46,760 bases of DNA from positions 1 to 46,760 of the forward strand of contig JAPPNN010000013.1 of the NCBI GenBank assembly GCA_028873815.1, given 5' to 3'. The notes under the pieces were generated by a model. The model had not been told where the DNA came from and did not search any database. It worked only from the letters and a program-made list of their open reading frames with translations. Positions 31,844 to 46,705 of the stretch are shown here, piece after piece (position 1 is the stretch's first letter; the number at the start of each line of letters is the position of its first letter). The DNA is from Gemmatimonadota bacterium. Lineage in GTDB: Bacteria > Gemmatimonadota > Gemmatimonadetes > Longimicrobiales > Gaopeijiaceae. Made by a program: the position numbers and the translations under genes.

Positions 31844-32524
31844 CTAGACCTTTCCGGCGGCGTCGTCGCCGCCGTCGAGAGGAATGCCCCTGCCGTGCCG
31901 GTACACCCACACGATCCGGTGAACCGCGGTGAAGTTGGTCAGCGCGGCCACCACGATGATGATCGCGCTCAGAACGATGCCGCCCCAGGCGAGACCGAAG
32001 ATCACCGAGCCGAAACCAAGCAGCACAATCCGTTCAGCCCGCTGCATCAGGCCGACCGTGCAATCGAAGCCCAGCGCCTCGGCCTTGGCCCGGGTGTAGC
32101 TCACCATCAGCGAACCACCGAGCGCCAGGGCGATCACATAGATCATCCAGATGTCGGCCGCGTCCAGAATATACCCGTTGTAGAGCGTGATGAGGCCGAT
32201 GTACATCGCGATCTCGGAAATGCGGTCGAGGGTGGAGTCGAAGAAACTGCCGAACTTGGAAGCCAGGCCGGAGATCCGCGCCACGCGGCCGTCGAAAATA
32301 TCGAGCAGCCCCCCGAGCAGCACGAAAAACCCGGCCGTGCGGACATGATCCTGCGAGTAGAGCCACGCCGCTCCCAGTGTCGCGACGAACCCCATGATCG
32401 AGATCGCGTTCGGATGGACACCGCGCTTCACCAGCCATCGGGCGACGGGTTCGATGATGGTGTAGACCGGATATCGAAAGGCCTTCAGGCCCTTTTCCCT
32501 TTCCTGACTCTGACCGGTCGACAT
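31844..32524 (-). CDS. CDP-alcohol phosphotransferase, probable phosphatidylinositol-phosphate synthase
   Basis: Membrane enzyme of the CDP-alcohol phosphatidyltransferase family, 226 aa. The full signature D(x2)DG(x2)AR(x8)G(x3)D(x3)D is present: Asp 75, Asp 78, Gly 79, Ala 82, Arg 83, Gly 92, Asp 96, Asp 100. About five to six hydrophobic helices surround it. The N-terminus (FRYPVYTIIEPVARWLVKRGVHPNAIS) resembles PgsA/PIS members. The acceptor alcohol cannot be read from the motif; the neighbouring inositol-phosphate synthase makes inositol phosphate the likeliest acceptor, giving phosphatidylinositol phosphate. Glycerol phosphate (PgsA) is the alternative. Confidence 0.87.
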   Translation of the reverse strand: MSTGQSQEREKGLKAFRYPVYTIIEPVARWLVKRGVHPNAISIMGFVATLGAAWLYSQDHVRTAGFFVLLGGLLDIFDGRVARISGLASKFGSFFDSTLDRISEIAMYIGLITLYNGYILDAADIWMIYVIALALGGSLMVSYTRAKAEALGFDCTVGLMQRAERIVLLGFGSVIFGLAWGGIVLSAIIIVVAALTNFTAVHRIVWVYRHGRGIPLDGGDDAAGKV

Positions 32525-32530
32525 CGGCGG

Positions 32531-32890
32531 TCACGTCGTCAGGATGATCCGGGAAGCCGCTCCTTCGCGCATCCCCTTGTGGATCTCCGCATCCACCCGG
32601 TGCATGATCCTGTCGAAATTCGACTGGGCGGCGACCACGCTCTGGTAGACCGATGACGCCTGGAGTCGACCGACCGCGGCCTCGAACTGCTCCATCGTCT
32701 CCTTGTCCGGCTCCTTGCCCCCGGCAATTGCCTCCTGCAGCCGCCTCTCGAGTTCACGCACCTCGTTGCGCAGCGCCACGATGTCGCGGTCGTCGTCCGC
32801 GCTCTCGAGCGCGCGCGCCAAAGTGCGGTATTCGGGTGTGCGTCCCAGGGCCCGACCCAGCGAGCCGGCCATTTCCTCTATCTCGGACAT
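32531..32890 (-). CDS. YlbF/YmcA-family protein
   Basis: 119-aa helical protein of the YlbF/YmcA (Com_YlbF) family, which in Bacillus forms a complex affecting RNase Y-dependent mRNA processing, competence and biofilm. Seen here: LGRALGRTPEYRTLARALE near the N-terminus, a charged helix (LRNEVRELERRLQEAIAGGKEP) and VGRLQASSVYQSVVAAQSNFDRIMHRVDAEIHKGM. AGGAG precedes ATG 32890 at good spacing. It lies between prmC and the phosphotransferase, six bases from the latter. No partner gene is nearby, so its role here is open. Confidence 0.8.
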   Translation of the reverse strand: MSEIEEMAGSLGRALGRTPEYRTLARALESADDDRDIVALRNEVRELERRLQEAIAGGKEPDKETMEQFEAAVGRLQASSVYQSVVAAQSNFDRIMHRVDAEIHKGMREGAASRIILTT

Positions 32891-32939
32891 CCATCGACTC
32901 CTGTTACGTGAAGCGCGCGTTGCGACCGAACCGCGACAC

Positions 32940-33851
32940 CTATCCGTCCCCGGTCCCGTTTCGCGCACCCGCCAACTGCCTTGCAAAAACATAGCGCCGA
33001 CGACCCGCCAGGTCGTCATGCACCTGCACCCCCTCGAGGCCCGGACAAGCCTCCATCATCGCGGCGACCGCCGTCGCCTGTTCACACCCGATTTCGAGCC
33101 CGATCCAGCCACCCGCACGAAGGAGCCCGTCAAGCCCGCTGATCAGACCGCGGATGACCGCGAGTCCGGCCTCCGCCGCCACCATGGCCACGCGCGGCTC
33201 CCAACCACGTATCTCGGGATCGGTCACGAGCCAGTCGGCCTCGGTCAGGTAGGGGGGATTCGACAACACCAGGTCGAACGTCCTGCCCTCGACCGGCCCG
33301 AGCAAGTGACCACCTCGAAACTCCACTCCGTCCACACCGGCGGCGATGGCGTTCTGCCGAGCCGCCTCCAGCGCGGCCGCGGACACATCCGTGGCGACCA
33401 CGGAGCGCGCAATGCCCTCGGCGGCCAGCGCAAGCGCGATCGCACCCGACCCGGTGCCCACGTCCAGAGCCGCATCGAACCGGGCGCGGCCGGCCACACG
33501 CAGGAGCACGTCGATCATGTACTCGGTCTCGGGACGAGGAATGGCGACGCGGCGATCGACCTTCAGTTCCAGCGTTCGGAACTGGGCCGTTCCGAGCACG
33601 TACTGGAGCGGCTCCCGCGCGGCTCGCCGTCTCAGCAGTCGCTTGAAACTCGCCAGCTCCTCCTCGCCGAGCGGGCGGTCGAAGTGCAGGTAGAGTTGCA
33701 GCCGCTCCGTCCGCAACACGTGCGCGAGGAGTTGTTCGGCGTTGAGCCGACCGTCGTCCACCCCCTTCTCGGTGAGGTAGTCGCCGCCCAGACGGATCAC
33801 TTCCATGACCGTCCAGATGCGCCGGGCGGTGCCGGGAACCGATCCGCTCAT
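32940..33851 (-). CDS. prmC: Peptide chain release factor N5-glutamine methyltransferase PrmC
   Basis: Methylates the glutamine of the GGQ motif in release factors RF1 and RF2. 303 aa: a helical N-terminal domain (AEQLLAHVLRTERLQLYLHFDRPL, REPLQYVLGTAQF), the SAM site LDVGTGSGAIALALA (129-143) and the catalytic NPPY (198-201). VAIPRPETEYMID before the core is characteristic. It starts eight bases after prfA, its substrate's gene, as in many bacteria. The longer frame upstream overlaps prfA and is a shadow. Confidence 0.95.
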   Translation of the reverse strand: MSGSVPGTARRIWTVMEVIRLGGDYLTEKGVDDGRLNAEQLLAHVLRTERLQLYLHFDRPLGEEELASFKRLLRRRAAREPLQYVLGTAQFRTLELKVDRRVAIPRPETEYMIDVLLRVAGRARFDAALDVGTGSGAIALALAAEGIARSVVATDVSAAALEAARQNAIAAGVDGVEFRGGHLLGPVEGRTFDLVLSNPPYLTEADWLVTDPEIRGWEPRVAMVAAEAGLAVIRGLISGLDGLLRAGGWIGLEIGCEQATAVAAMMEACPGLEGVQVHDDLAGRRRYVFARQLAGARNGTGDG

Positions 33852-33859
33852 GAACTCGG

Positions 33860-34933
<1,074 letters not shown>

Positions 34934-34936
<3 letters not shown>

Positions 34937-34950
34937 GGTGGCCTCCTCTC
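34934..34950 (-). promoter_or_regulatory. Strong ribosome binding site before an ATC codon (prfA)
   Basis: GAGAGGAGG-CCACC-ATC: a near-perfect anti-16S match five bases before ATC (34936-34934). It points to ATC as the prfA start codon; no other strong site lies before the later GTG at 34882. A base error turning ATG into ATC would look the same. Confidence 0.6.
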
Positions 34951-34997
34951 TCTTCGCGTCACGCCCGCCCCCCGGTTGCGAGGGACGGGCGCGCGCC

Positions 34998-39314
<4,317 letters not shown>

Positions 39315-39335
39315 GTTCTGACCACCGTTTCATGA

Positions 39336-39359
39336 ACATTCCGCTCGCTGGCGGAATGT
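39336..39359. other. Hairpin in the rpoB-rpoC gap
   Basis: ACATTCCGC (39336-39344), loop TCGCTG, GCGGAATGT (39351-39359): a perfect 9-bp stem about 20 bases before the rpoC ATG and just upstream of its ribosome binding site. No U-tract follows, so RNase processing or folding control of rpoC translation is more likely than termination. Confidence 0.5.
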
Positions 39360-39441
39360 AGGTTGCCCTGCCCGGAAGCATCTTGCCGAAGCCCCGGAGG
39401 TGCCCTGTCAACGATCCGCGGACCGCCCACCGGCGCCTTCA

Positions 39442-42400
39442 TCATCCTTCTTCCTCGCCCAGCTCGACCGTCAGGCCAAGCGCCTGGAGTTCCTTCACGA
39501 GGACATTGAACGACTCGGGAACACCCGGTTTGGGGAGGTTCTCTCCCTTCACGACCGATTCATACACCTTCGAGCGGCCGGTCACGTCGTCGGACTTCAC
39601 GGTAAGGATCTCCTGAAGCGTGTGGGCGGCCCCGTAGGCCTCCAGCGCCCACACCTCCATCTCGCCGAAACGCTGTCCACCAAACTGCGCCTTGCCCGCG
39701 AGCGGCTGCTGGGTAACCAGCGAATAGGGACCGATGCTCCGCGCGTGGATCTTGTCGTCGACGAGGTGCGAGAGCTTCAGCATGTAGATGGCGCCGACCG
39801 TCACCGGGAAGTCGAACTTCTCACCGCTGCGGCCGTCCCTCAGCCAGGCCTTGCCGTTTCCGAGGACCTCGGCCTCGTTCAGCAGTTCCTGCACCGCAGC
39901 CTCGAGGCCTGACCCCGCTGCGGCGTTGCCGTAACTGTCGGCAATCGCCGGGAAAGCCCGCGCAAGCACCTGATAGCGCCTGGCCGCAAGCCGGATGCCC
40001 ACGGAGACGAGAAAGTCGCGGAACTTCTGCAACGCAGCAGAAGCTCCCGCCTTTTCGGCGAAGTCGGCGTACTCGTCGAGGCTCCTGCCGATCCCGGCGG
40101 CGCGGGAAGAGCCCGCGCCGTTGGAATCGCCGTTGGCCGCAACCCGTATCCTGCCCGTCTCGGGGTGAGCCTTGACCAGATCCAGGAGACTGTAGTAGTC
40201 CTCCGGGCCCAGTGGCCACGCCACTCCCGCCCTTAGCGACTCGGATGCCCACTTGACGCCCGCCAGCTTGAGCAGCATGGCGATCTCGTCCTCGGAGGCG
40301 CCCTGGAAGACCGGGGTCTTCGCCTCGAAGCCGAGGTTGTCCGCCGCCCATCCCAGGTGGGTCTCCAGAATCTGCCCGACGTTCATGCGCGAAGGCACGC
40401 CCAGGGGATTGAGGACAATGTCCACCGCGGACCCGTCCGGCAGATAGGGCATATCCTCTTCCGGAGCGATCCGGGCGATGATTCCCTTGTTGCCGTGACG
40501 GCCGGCCATCTTGTCCCCAACCGAGATCTTTCGCTTCTCGGCAATGTAGACCTTGACGAGCTGGACCACTCCCGGCGGCAGTTCGTCGGGCTGGAACACC
40601 TTGTCGATCTGCTCCTCCGTCCGCTCCCGCACGGCCTCGATCCGCCGCTTTGCCTCGTCGATCAGCAGCTTGATCTCGCCGCTCACCTCCTGGTTCTGGA
40701 CCTTGAGCGTCGTGAGGTCGACCTCCGACAGCCTCAACTGGTCGAGATCCTTCTTCTTGAGCTTCCTGCCCTCCTCGAAGTAGGGCTGGACGGTGCCCTT
40801 CTTGAGGCACAGGGCAATCGTCTGCAGATGGAGGCGGTCGCGAAGCTCCTCGTCCCGGGCCTCGGTAATGCGCAGAATCTCCTCGCGCTCGCGCTGCCTC
40901 AGTTCACCGATGCGCGCGCCGTGTTCGCGCTCGAGCAGCGGATCGTCGATGCGGCGAGAGAAGATCTTGACGTCGATCACCGTCCCGGCCATGCCCGGAG
41001 ACATCCGCAGGGACGAATCCTTGACGTCCTTGGCCTTCTCACCGAAGATCGCGGTCAGGAGCTTCTCTTCCGGCGACAGTTCCGTCTCGCCCTTGGGCGT
41101 GATCTTGCCGCACAGGACGTCACCGCTCTTGACGCGCGCGCCGACGCGCACGATGCCCCGCTCGTCCAGGTCAACCAGGCTCTCGTCGGCGACGTTGGGG
41201 ATCTCCCGGGTGATCTCCTCCATGCCCCGCTTGGTGTCGCGTACGTGCAACTCGAGTTCCTGGATGTGGATCGACGTGAACAGGTCGTCCCGAACCAGCC
41301 GCTCGGAGATCACGATGGCGTCCTCGAAGTTGTAGCCGTACCACGGCATGAACGCGACCCGGACGTTGCGTCCCAGCGCGAGTTCGCCGTGGTTGGTCGA
41401 GGGGCCGTCGGCGATGACGTCACCTTGCTGAACCAGCTGCTCCGAGTTGACCAGCGGACGCTGATTGATGGCGGTGTCCTGGTTCGTCCTCCAGAACTTC
41501 TTGAGCCGATACCGGTCGAACTGGCTGAGCTTGGCCAGCGGGCGATTCGGCTCGTCCGCCTTCTGCTCCCCCGTGTCCACGACGATCTCGTCCGCGGTCA
41601 CGTGCACGATCCGCCCGTCCCTCTTCGCCGTGATCACGGCTCCGGAATCCTGGGCGACCTTGGCTTCGAGCCCGGTGCCCACAAGGGGCGCGTCGGTGTA
41701 CAGGAGCGGCACCGCCTGGCGCTGCATGTTCGAACCCATCAGCGCCCGGTTGGCGTCGTCGTGCTCCAGGAACGGGATCATCGCGGCCGCGACCGAAACC
41801 AGCTGGTCGGGAGCCACGTCGATGTAGTCGATGTCCGCAGGCCTCACGAGGGGGAAGTCCCCGCGCCTGCGGCAGAGCACGGTCTCGTTGCGGAAGTTTC
41901 CATCGGACTTGAGCGGCGCGTTCGCCTGCGCGATCGTGGCTTCCTGCTCCTCGTTGGCGGACAGCCACTCGATGTGTCCCGTGACCTTGCCCCCCTCGAC
42001 CGTTCGATAGGGGGTCTCCACGAATCCGAGATCATTGATGCGGGAGTACGTGGTCAGCGAGGTGATCAGCCCGATGTTCGGCCCTTCCGGCGTCTCGATG
42101 GGACACATTCTCCCATAGTGCGAGTAGTGCACGTCGCGAACCTCGAAGCCCGCGCGCTCGCGCGTGAGCCCTCCCGGTCCCAGTGCCGACAGCCTGCGCT
42201 TGTGGGTCAGTTCGGCCAGCGGATTCGTCTGGTCCATGAACTGGCTCAGCTGGGACGACCCGAAGAACGCCTGGATCACCGCGGACACGGTCCGGGCGTT
42301 AACCAGGTCGTCGATGTTGATCTTCGTGGGATCCGTATTGATCGACATCCGTTCCTTGACCAGCCTGGCCATGCGCGACAGGCCCACCGAGAACTGATTC

Positions 42401-43665
42401 GCGATGAGTTCGCCCACCGTGCGGACTCGGCGATTGCCGAGATGGTCGATGTCGTCGATCCTCCCGCGGCCCTCGCTCAGTTCGATCAGGTAGCCCAGAA
42501 TGGCGACGAAATCCTCTCGCGTGAGCACGGTTTCGCCGTAGCCGATGTCGAGCCCTAGCCGCTGGTTGATCTTGTACCGCCCCACGCGTCCCAGGTCGTA
42601 GCGCTTCGGATCGAAGAACACGCGGTCGAGCGCGGCCCGCGCGGTTGCGATGTTGGGAGCCTCGCCGGGCCGCAGGAGCGAGTAGATGGCGTTGAGGGCC
42701 TCCTCCTCACTCCCGGTCGGATCCTTCCTGAGCGTGTTCTTGACGATCGGACTCTCGCCCGGGCGACCACCGCGGCCCTCGCTTGCGGAGCGGTACACCA
42801 TGATGTCGCCGTAGCCTCCGCGCTGCAGAAGCCTGATCGCGTCTTCGGTGAGCTCCGTGCCGTCTTCCAGCAGCACTTCGCCGGTCTCGCGTTCCACGAT
42901 CTCCTCGGCGATCACCGCACCGACCAGATCCCGCACGTCCTCGTCTTCCACCGGCACGTCTGCGGTGCGGGTCTCGAAGAAGAGGCTGTAGATGTCACCG
43001 TCGTTGCCGTACCCGAAGGCCCGGAGCAGCGCGGTGGCCGGGAACTTCTTCTTCTTGTCGATGTGTACGTAGCAGATGTCGTTGATATCGATCGTGAACT
43101 CGACCCAGGATCCCCTGAAGGGAATGATCCTTGCCTTGTTCAGCTTTGTGCCGTTCGGGTGCACGTCCTCTTCGAATACGACGCCGGGCGACCGGTGGAG
43201 CTGGCTGACCACGACCCGCTCGGCCCCGTTGATGATGAACGTCCCCAATCCGGTGAGAAGCGGCAGGTCCCCCAGATAGACCTCCTTCTCGACGATCGTC
43301 CCGGGACGGGGCTCCTGCTTGCCCACCTTCTCCCAGACCACGAGCCGAAGGGTCGCCTTCAGCGGCGCGGCATAGGTCATGTCGCGCTCGATGCACTCTT
43401 CGACGGTGTACTTGGGCACGCCCAGCGACGACTTGACATGCTCGAGCGTGAGCTTCCCGTTCACGTCGGCAACCGGGAAGATGTCGCGGAAAACGGAATC
43501 GAGTCCGAAATCCCACATTTCCTCCTGGTCCACCTCCGTCTCCACGAGCTTCGCGAACGAGTGGAGCTGGACATCCAGGAGATTGGGCATGGGCATCCCC
43601 GATTCGAGCTTGGCGAAGCTCACGACCGGGCGGGCACCCTCTTGCGAACCATTCATGCTAGCCAA
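39442..43665 (-). CDS. rpoB: RNA polymerase subunit beta
   Basis: 1407-aa catalytic subunit. The rifampicin region reads [33 protein letters not shown], the sensitive-type sequence. [32 protein letters not shown] and the C-terminal [14 protein letters not shown] are present. Start choice: TTG 43665 lies seven bases after AGGGGGG, while ATG 43656 would be 16 bases away, so TTG is preferred (nine bases difference). It is preceded by a 157-base gap with a strong hairpin. Confidence 0.98.
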   Translation of the reverse strand: MASMNGSQEGARPVVSFAKLESGMPMPNLLDVQLHSFAKLVETEVDQEEMWDFGLDSVFRDIFPVADVNGKLTLEHVKSSLGVPKYTVEECIERDMTYAAPLKATLRLVVWEKVGKQEPRPGTIVEKEVYLGDLPLLTGLGTFIINGAERVVVSQLHRSPGVVFEEDVHPNGTKLNKARIIPFRGSWVEFTIDINDICYVHIDKKKKFPATALLRAFGYGNDGDIYSLFFETRTADVPVEDEDVRDLVGAVIAEEIVERETGEVLLEDGTELTEDAIRLLQRGGYGDIMVYRSASEGRGGRPGESPIVKNTLRKDPTGSEEEALNAIYSLLRPGEAPNIATARAALDRVFFDPKRYDLGRVGRYKINQRLGLDIGYGETVLTREDFVAILGYLIELSEGRGRIDDIDHLGNRRVRTVGELIANQFSVGLSRMARLVKERMSINTDPTKINIDDLVNARTVSAVIQAFFGSSQLSQFMDQTNPLAELTHKRRLSALGPGGLTRERAGFEVRDVHYSHYGRMCPIETPEGPNIGLITSLTTYSRINDLGFVETPYRTVEGGKVTGHIEWLSANEEQEATIAQANAPLKSDGNFRNETVLCRRRGDFPLVRPADIDYIDVAPDQLVSVAAAMIPFLEHDDANRALMGSNMQRQAVPLLYTDAPLVGTGLEAKVAQDSGAVITAKRDGRIVHVTADEIVVDTGEQKADEPNRPLAKLSQFDRYRLKKFWRTNQDTAINQRPLVNSEQLVQQGDVIADGPSTNHGELALGRNVRVAFMPWYGYNFEDAIVISERLVRDDLFTSIHIQELELHVRDTKRGMEEITREIPNVADESLVDLDERGIVRVGARVKSGDVLCGKITPKGETELSPEEKLLTAIFGEKAKDVKDSSLRMSPGMAGTVIDVKIFSRRIDDPLLEREHGARIGELRQREREEILRITEARDEELRDRLHLQTIALCLKKGTVQPYFEEGRKLKKKDLDQLRLSEVDLTTLKVQNQEVSGEIKLLIDEAKRRIEAVRERTEEQIDKVFQPDELPPGVVQLVKVYIAEKRKISVGDKMAGRHGNKGIIARIAPEEDMPYLPDGSAVDIVLNPLGVPSRMNVGQILETHLGWAADNLGFEAKTPVFQGASEDEIAMLLKLAGVKWASESLRAGVAWPLGPEDYYSLLDLVKAHPETGRIRVAANGDSNGAGSSRAAGIGRSLDEYADFAEKAGASAALQKFRDFLVSVGIRLAARRYQVLARAFPAIADSYGNAAAGSGLEAAVQELLNEAEVLGNGKAWLRDGRSGEKFDFPVTVGAIYMLKLSHLVDDKIHARSIGPYSLVTQQPLAGKAQFGGQRFGEMEVWALEAYGAAHTLQEILTVKSDDVTGRSKVYESVVKGENLPKPGVPESFNVLVKELQALGLTVELGEEEG

Positions 43666-43778
43666 CAGACAACCCCCCTGTCTTGGTTGAGGACGTCACG
43701 GCGAGTGTTGTGCACCGGGATGCGGCAGATGGACGCAGTCCACCCGCAAGCCGTACGATTGGACGACCGTCCCGCCGG

Positions 43779-43803
43779 CTTCGGTTGGCTCCTGCCACCG
43801 AAG
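43779..43803. other. Hairpin in the rplL-rpoB gap (possible attenuator or processing site)
   Basis: On the minus strand CTTCGGT-GGC, loop AGGA, GCC-A-ACCGAAG forms a 10-bp stem with one bulge, 20 bases after the rplL stop (43823). In E. coli the same gap holds an attenuator and an RNase III site that lower rpoB relative to ribosomal proteins. No U-tract is seen, so the role is inference. Confidence 0.45.
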
Positions 43804-43822
43804 GCGCCCCGGATAGGCGCAC

Positions 43823-44203
43823 CTACTTGACTACAACGCTGGCGCCAGCCGCCTCGAGCTTTTCCTTGATGTCCGCGGCCTCGTCCTTGCTGACCGCTTC
43901 CCTGACCGTGCTGGGAGCCTTGTCGACCAGCTCCTTGGCTTCCTTGAGCCCCAGGCTGGTGATCTGCCGGATCACCTTGATGACCTGGATCTTCTTGGCG
44001 CCGAACGACTCGAGCACTACCTCGAATTCGTCCTGCTCCGCAGCCTCGCCCTGGCCGTTCGTCGCTTCGACCGGGCCCGCCATGACGGGAGCGGCCGCGG
44101 CGGTCACGTTGAACCGATCCTTGAAGGCCTCGACGAACTCCGAGAGTTCGATCACGGTCATCTTGCCAAAAGTCTCGAGAAGCTCCTGTTGGTCTACAGC
44201 CAT
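43823..44203 (-). CDS. rplL: Ribosomal protein bL12 (L7/L12)
   Basis: 126-aa stalk protein that recruits translation GTPases. N-terminal dimerisation helix (LLETFGKMTVIELSEFVEAFKDRF), an Ala/Glu-rich hinge, then the C-terminal factor-binding domain with EFEVVLESFGAKKIQVIKVIRQITSLGLKEAKELVDKAP and the final VKEAA-like VREAVSKDEA. ATG 44203 has AAGGAGA upstream; an earlier frame start at 44227 is not conserved. Confidence 0.97.
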   Translation of the reverse strand: MAVDQQELLETFGKMTVIELSEFVEAFKDRFNVTAAAAPVMAGPVEATNGQGEAAEQDEFEVVLESFGAKKIQVIKVIRQITSLGLKEAKELVDKAPSTVREAVSKDEAADIKEKLEAAGASVVVK

Positions 44204-44248
44204 CGTATGTCTCCTTCGTGGATTCACCCGGCCACCCGGGCGTAGTGG

Positions 44249-44785
44249 TCAGCCGTCGTTTGCCTTCGACTCCGTTTGCTCCCGCAATGCCTCGACCAGT
44301 CCCGCCATCTCCTGAAGCTTGCCGCCCAGGGCGCCCACCAGGGCGGACATCGGCCCCTCCAGCGCGCCGGCGACCTGAGCCAGGAGGACCTCCCGGGAAG
44401 GGAGACCGGCGACGCGTTCGATTTGCGCCGGGTCGAGAATATCGGTTTCCAGGACGCCGACCTTGAAGACCGGCCTGTCCCCGTTTTCCTTGGCGAAGTC
44501 CGTGACGGTTCTGGCGGCATCGACGACGTCGCCGTCCCCGAAGACCACACCGGTGGGCCCCGTCAGGAACCCGGAAATGTCCGGGATGCGCGTGTCGGCC
44601 AACGCGCGCCGCACCAGGCGGTTCTTGACTACGAGGTACTGCCCGCCCGACTTCTTCAACTTGCTGCGGAGGCTGGTCATCGCCTTGACGTCGAGTCCCG
44701 TGAAGTCCGTGAGGAAGATCGCCTCTGAACGGTCGAGGCGCTCCCGGAACTCTGCGACGAAGCTCTCCTTCTGTTCTCTGGTCAT
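44249..44785 (-). CDS. rplJ: Ribosomal protein uL10
   Basis: 178-aa base of the ribosomal stalk. RNA-binding N-terminal domain with FLTDFTGLDVKAMTSLRSKL and YLVVKNRLVRRAL, then GPTGVVFGDGD; the C-terminal helix (LQEMAGLVEALREQTESK) binds L12 dimers. It starts only five bases after rplA, so the long L10 leader that controls the operon in other bacteria is missing here. Confidence 0.97.
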   Translation of the reverse strand: MTREQKESFVAEFRERLDRSEAIFLTDFTGLDVKAMTSLRSKLKKSGGQYLVVKNRLVRRALADTRIPDISGFLTGPTGVVFGDGDVVDAARTVTDFAKENGDRPVFKVGVLETDILDPAQIERVAGLPSREVLLAQVAGALEGPMSALVGALGGKLQEMAGLVEALREQTESKANDG

Positions 44786-44790
44786 CGTTT

Positions 44791-45489
44791 TCAGGCGCTC
44801 CGCGTAAAGCTGTTGGGATCTACAGGGACGCCCGGGCCCATGGTGCTCGACACCGTCACGCTCTTGACGTAGGTGCCCTTGGCCGCCGCCGGCTTTGCCC
44901 GCAGGACCGAGGCCATGAACGCCCTCAGGTTCTCCGAGAGCAGCTCCACGTCGAACGAAACCCGTCCAACGGGCGCGTGCAGGTTGCCCGTCTTGTCCAC
45001 GCGATACTCAATCTTGCCCGCCTTGATCTCGCGGATCGCGCGTCCGACATCGGGCGTGACCGTTCCGGCCTTCGGGGTCGGCATCAGCCCGCGGGGCCCC
45101 AGAATGCGGCCGAGGGGCCCGACCATGCGCATCAGGTCGGGTGTGGCCACGCAGACATCGAAATCGAGCCATCCTTCCTTGATCTTGTCGACGAATTCGA
45201 CGCCGACGAAGTCGGCACCGGCTTCCTTCGCCTCGTCCTCCTTGTCGCCCTGGCAAATGGCAAGTACCCGCAGGGCCTTGCCGGTCCCGTGAGGCAGCAC
45301 CACGGTGCCGCGCACGACCTGGTCGGCCCTCCTGGGGTCGACCCCGAGGTGGGTCGCGACGTCTACGCTTTCGTCAAAGCCGGCGTAGGCGATGTCCTTG
45401 ACCCTGCCCAGTGCGTCGTCGGGCGAGTGCCGGGTCTGCCGGTCGTAGGTTTCCCGGGCGCCGGTGTATTTCTTGCTGCGCTTTGGCAC
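44791..45489 (-). CDS. rplA: Ribosomal protein uL1
   Basis: 232-aa protein of the L1 stalk. It begins [12 protein letters not shown] and contains [46 protein letters not shown] and the C-terminal [13 protein letters not shown] 45489 has GGAGG five bases upstream and fits the family start; the open frame begins five codons earlier at a TTG inside the rplK stop region. Confidence 0.97.
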   Translation of the reverse strand: MPKRSKKYTGARETYDRQTRHSPDDALGRVKDIAYAGFDESVDVATHLGVDPRRADQVVRGTVVLPHGTGKALRVLAICQGDKEDEAKEAGADFVGVEFVDKIKEGWLDFDVCVATPDLMRMVGPLGRILGPRGLMPTPKAGTVTPDVGRAIREIKAGKIEYRVDKTGNLHAPVGRVSFDVELLSENLRAFMASVLRAKPAAAKGTYVKSVTVSSTMGPGVPVDPNSFTRSA

Positions 45490-45500
45490 GCGTGCCTCCG

Positions 45501-45938
45501 TCAAGCGGTGAGCTCGCCGTCCACCTCGATTCCCATCGAGCGGGCGGTGCCCTTGATCATTCTCATGGCCGAGACGAGGTCGTCGGTGTTCAGGTCCTGC
45601 ATCTTCGCTTCCGCGATCTCCCTGACCTGCGTCACCGACAGCGTCGCGACCTTTTCCATGTGCGGCTCGGACGACGCCTTCTCGAGGCCGGCGGCGCGCT
45701 TGATCAGGAAGGAGGCCGGCGGCGTCTTGGTGATGAACGAGAACGAGCGATCGGCGTAGACCGTGATCTCGACGGGAATCAGGGTCCCCGCCTGCTGTTT
45801 CGTCCTGGCGTTGAACTGCTTGCAGAAGTCCATGATGTTCACGCCATGCTGCCCCAGCGCCGGGCCGACCGGCGGCGCCGGATTCGCCTGCCCTCCGCTG
45901 ATCTGCAGCTTGATGAAGCCAAGAACTCTCTTTGCCAT
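45501..45938 (-). CDS. rplK: Ribosomal protein uL11
   Basis: 145 aa, of the GTPase-associated centre. [38 protein letters not shown] at the N-terminus and [14 protein letters not shown] in the middle are diagnostic, and [17 protein letters not shown] marks the RNA-binding domain. It follows nusG by 22 bases, the standard order. Confidence 0.97.
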   Translation of the reverse strand: MAKRVLGFIKLQISGGQANPAPPVGPALGQHGVNIMDFCKQFNARTKQQAGTLIPVEITVYADRSFSFITKTPPASFLIKRAAGLEKASSEPHMEKVATLSVTQVREIAEAKMQDLNTDDLVSAMRMIKGTARSMGIEVDGELTA

Positions 45939-45960
45939 TTTTGCAGACTCCCGCGGACCT

Positions 45961-46497
45961 CTAGAAGCCCCGCAACTGGGTGAAGTCCAACTCGACCGAT
46001 GTCGGGCGCCCGAAGAGCGACACTTCCACCTTGACCTTGCCCTTTTCGGGGTACACTTCCTGGACCGTTCCGGAGAAGTCGGTGAAGGGCCCCTGAATCA
46101 CCTCCACGACCTGTCCGGTCCGGAAGGGGATCTCCTCCCGGCCATCCACTTCCTCCTCAACCTCGACCCCCATGATCCGGTTGATGTCCTCTTCGCGGAG
46201 CGGCTGGGGGCCACCGCCCTGCCCAACGAACCGCACGCCCTTCATCGCACTGATCGCGTGTTCGGTCTGCTGGTTCAGAATCATCCGCACGAGGACGTAG
46301 CCGGGATAGAGCGGCTTGACCACGGGCACGCGCTTGCCACGCCGGATTTCGACGACCTCATGAGTCGGTACCAGAACCTCCCGTATCCCCCGTTCGGGAT
46401 CCGTGTCCTTGTCTATCTCCTGCTGGATCATGCGACAGACGCGGTTCTCGTGCCGTGCCTGTGTCTGGACAGCGTACCAGCGCTCTTCGCCGCTCAA
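45961..46497 (-). CDS. nusG: Transcription termination/antitermination protein NusG
   Basis: 178 aa. NGN domain starting [19 protein letters not shown], with [32 protein letters not shown], and a KOW domain ([21 protein letters not shown]). The preferred start is TTG 46497, which overlaps the secE stop (TTGA), and five codons later the family begins. The longer frame into secE and beyond is a shadow. Confidence 0.95.
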   Translation of the reverse strand: MSGEERWYAVQTQARHENRVCRMIQQEIDKDTDPERGIREVLVPTHEVVEIRRGKRVPVVKPLYPGYVLVRMILNQQTEHAISAMKGVRFVGQGGGPQPLREEDINRIMGVEVEEEVDGREEIPFRTGQVVEVIQGPFTDFSGTVQEVYPEKGKVKVEVSLFGRPTSVELDFTQLRGF

Positions 46498-46700
46498 GAC
46501 CGGAAGACCCCCATGATGAAGTCGACGATGACCAGCCTGGAGATGGTGTCCATGATCCAGATGACCAGCGATATCAGGATTGTGAAGAGAATGACCACCC
46601 AGGTGGCGTTGCGGAGCTGGTCGCGGTCGGGCCACGTGACCTTCTCCATCTCCACGACGCATTCCTGGACGAAATTCCTGACGTTGGTGATGCTCGGCAT
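46494..46700 (-). CDS. secE: Preprotein translocase subunit SecE
   Basis: 68-aa single-span SecE: short amphipathic helix (VRNFVQECVVEMEKVTWPDRDQLRNAT, the EMxKVxWP motif conserved) and one membrane helix (WVVILFTILISLVIWIMDTI). It stabilises SecY in the membrane channel. It starts five bases after tuf and overlaps nusG. Confidence 0.96.
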   Translation of the reverse strand: MPSITNVRNFVQECVVEMEKVTWPDRDQLRNATWVVILFTILISLVIWIMDTISRLVIVDFIMGVFRS

Positions 46701-46705
46701 GATGT

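Noticed and set aside
40357..42558. A 733-codon plus-strand frame opposite rpoB
   Set aside because: Shadow of rpoB, arising from codon bias.
44786..44790. L10 leader riboregulator before rplJ
   Set aside because: Only five bases separate rplA and rplJ, too short for a leader.
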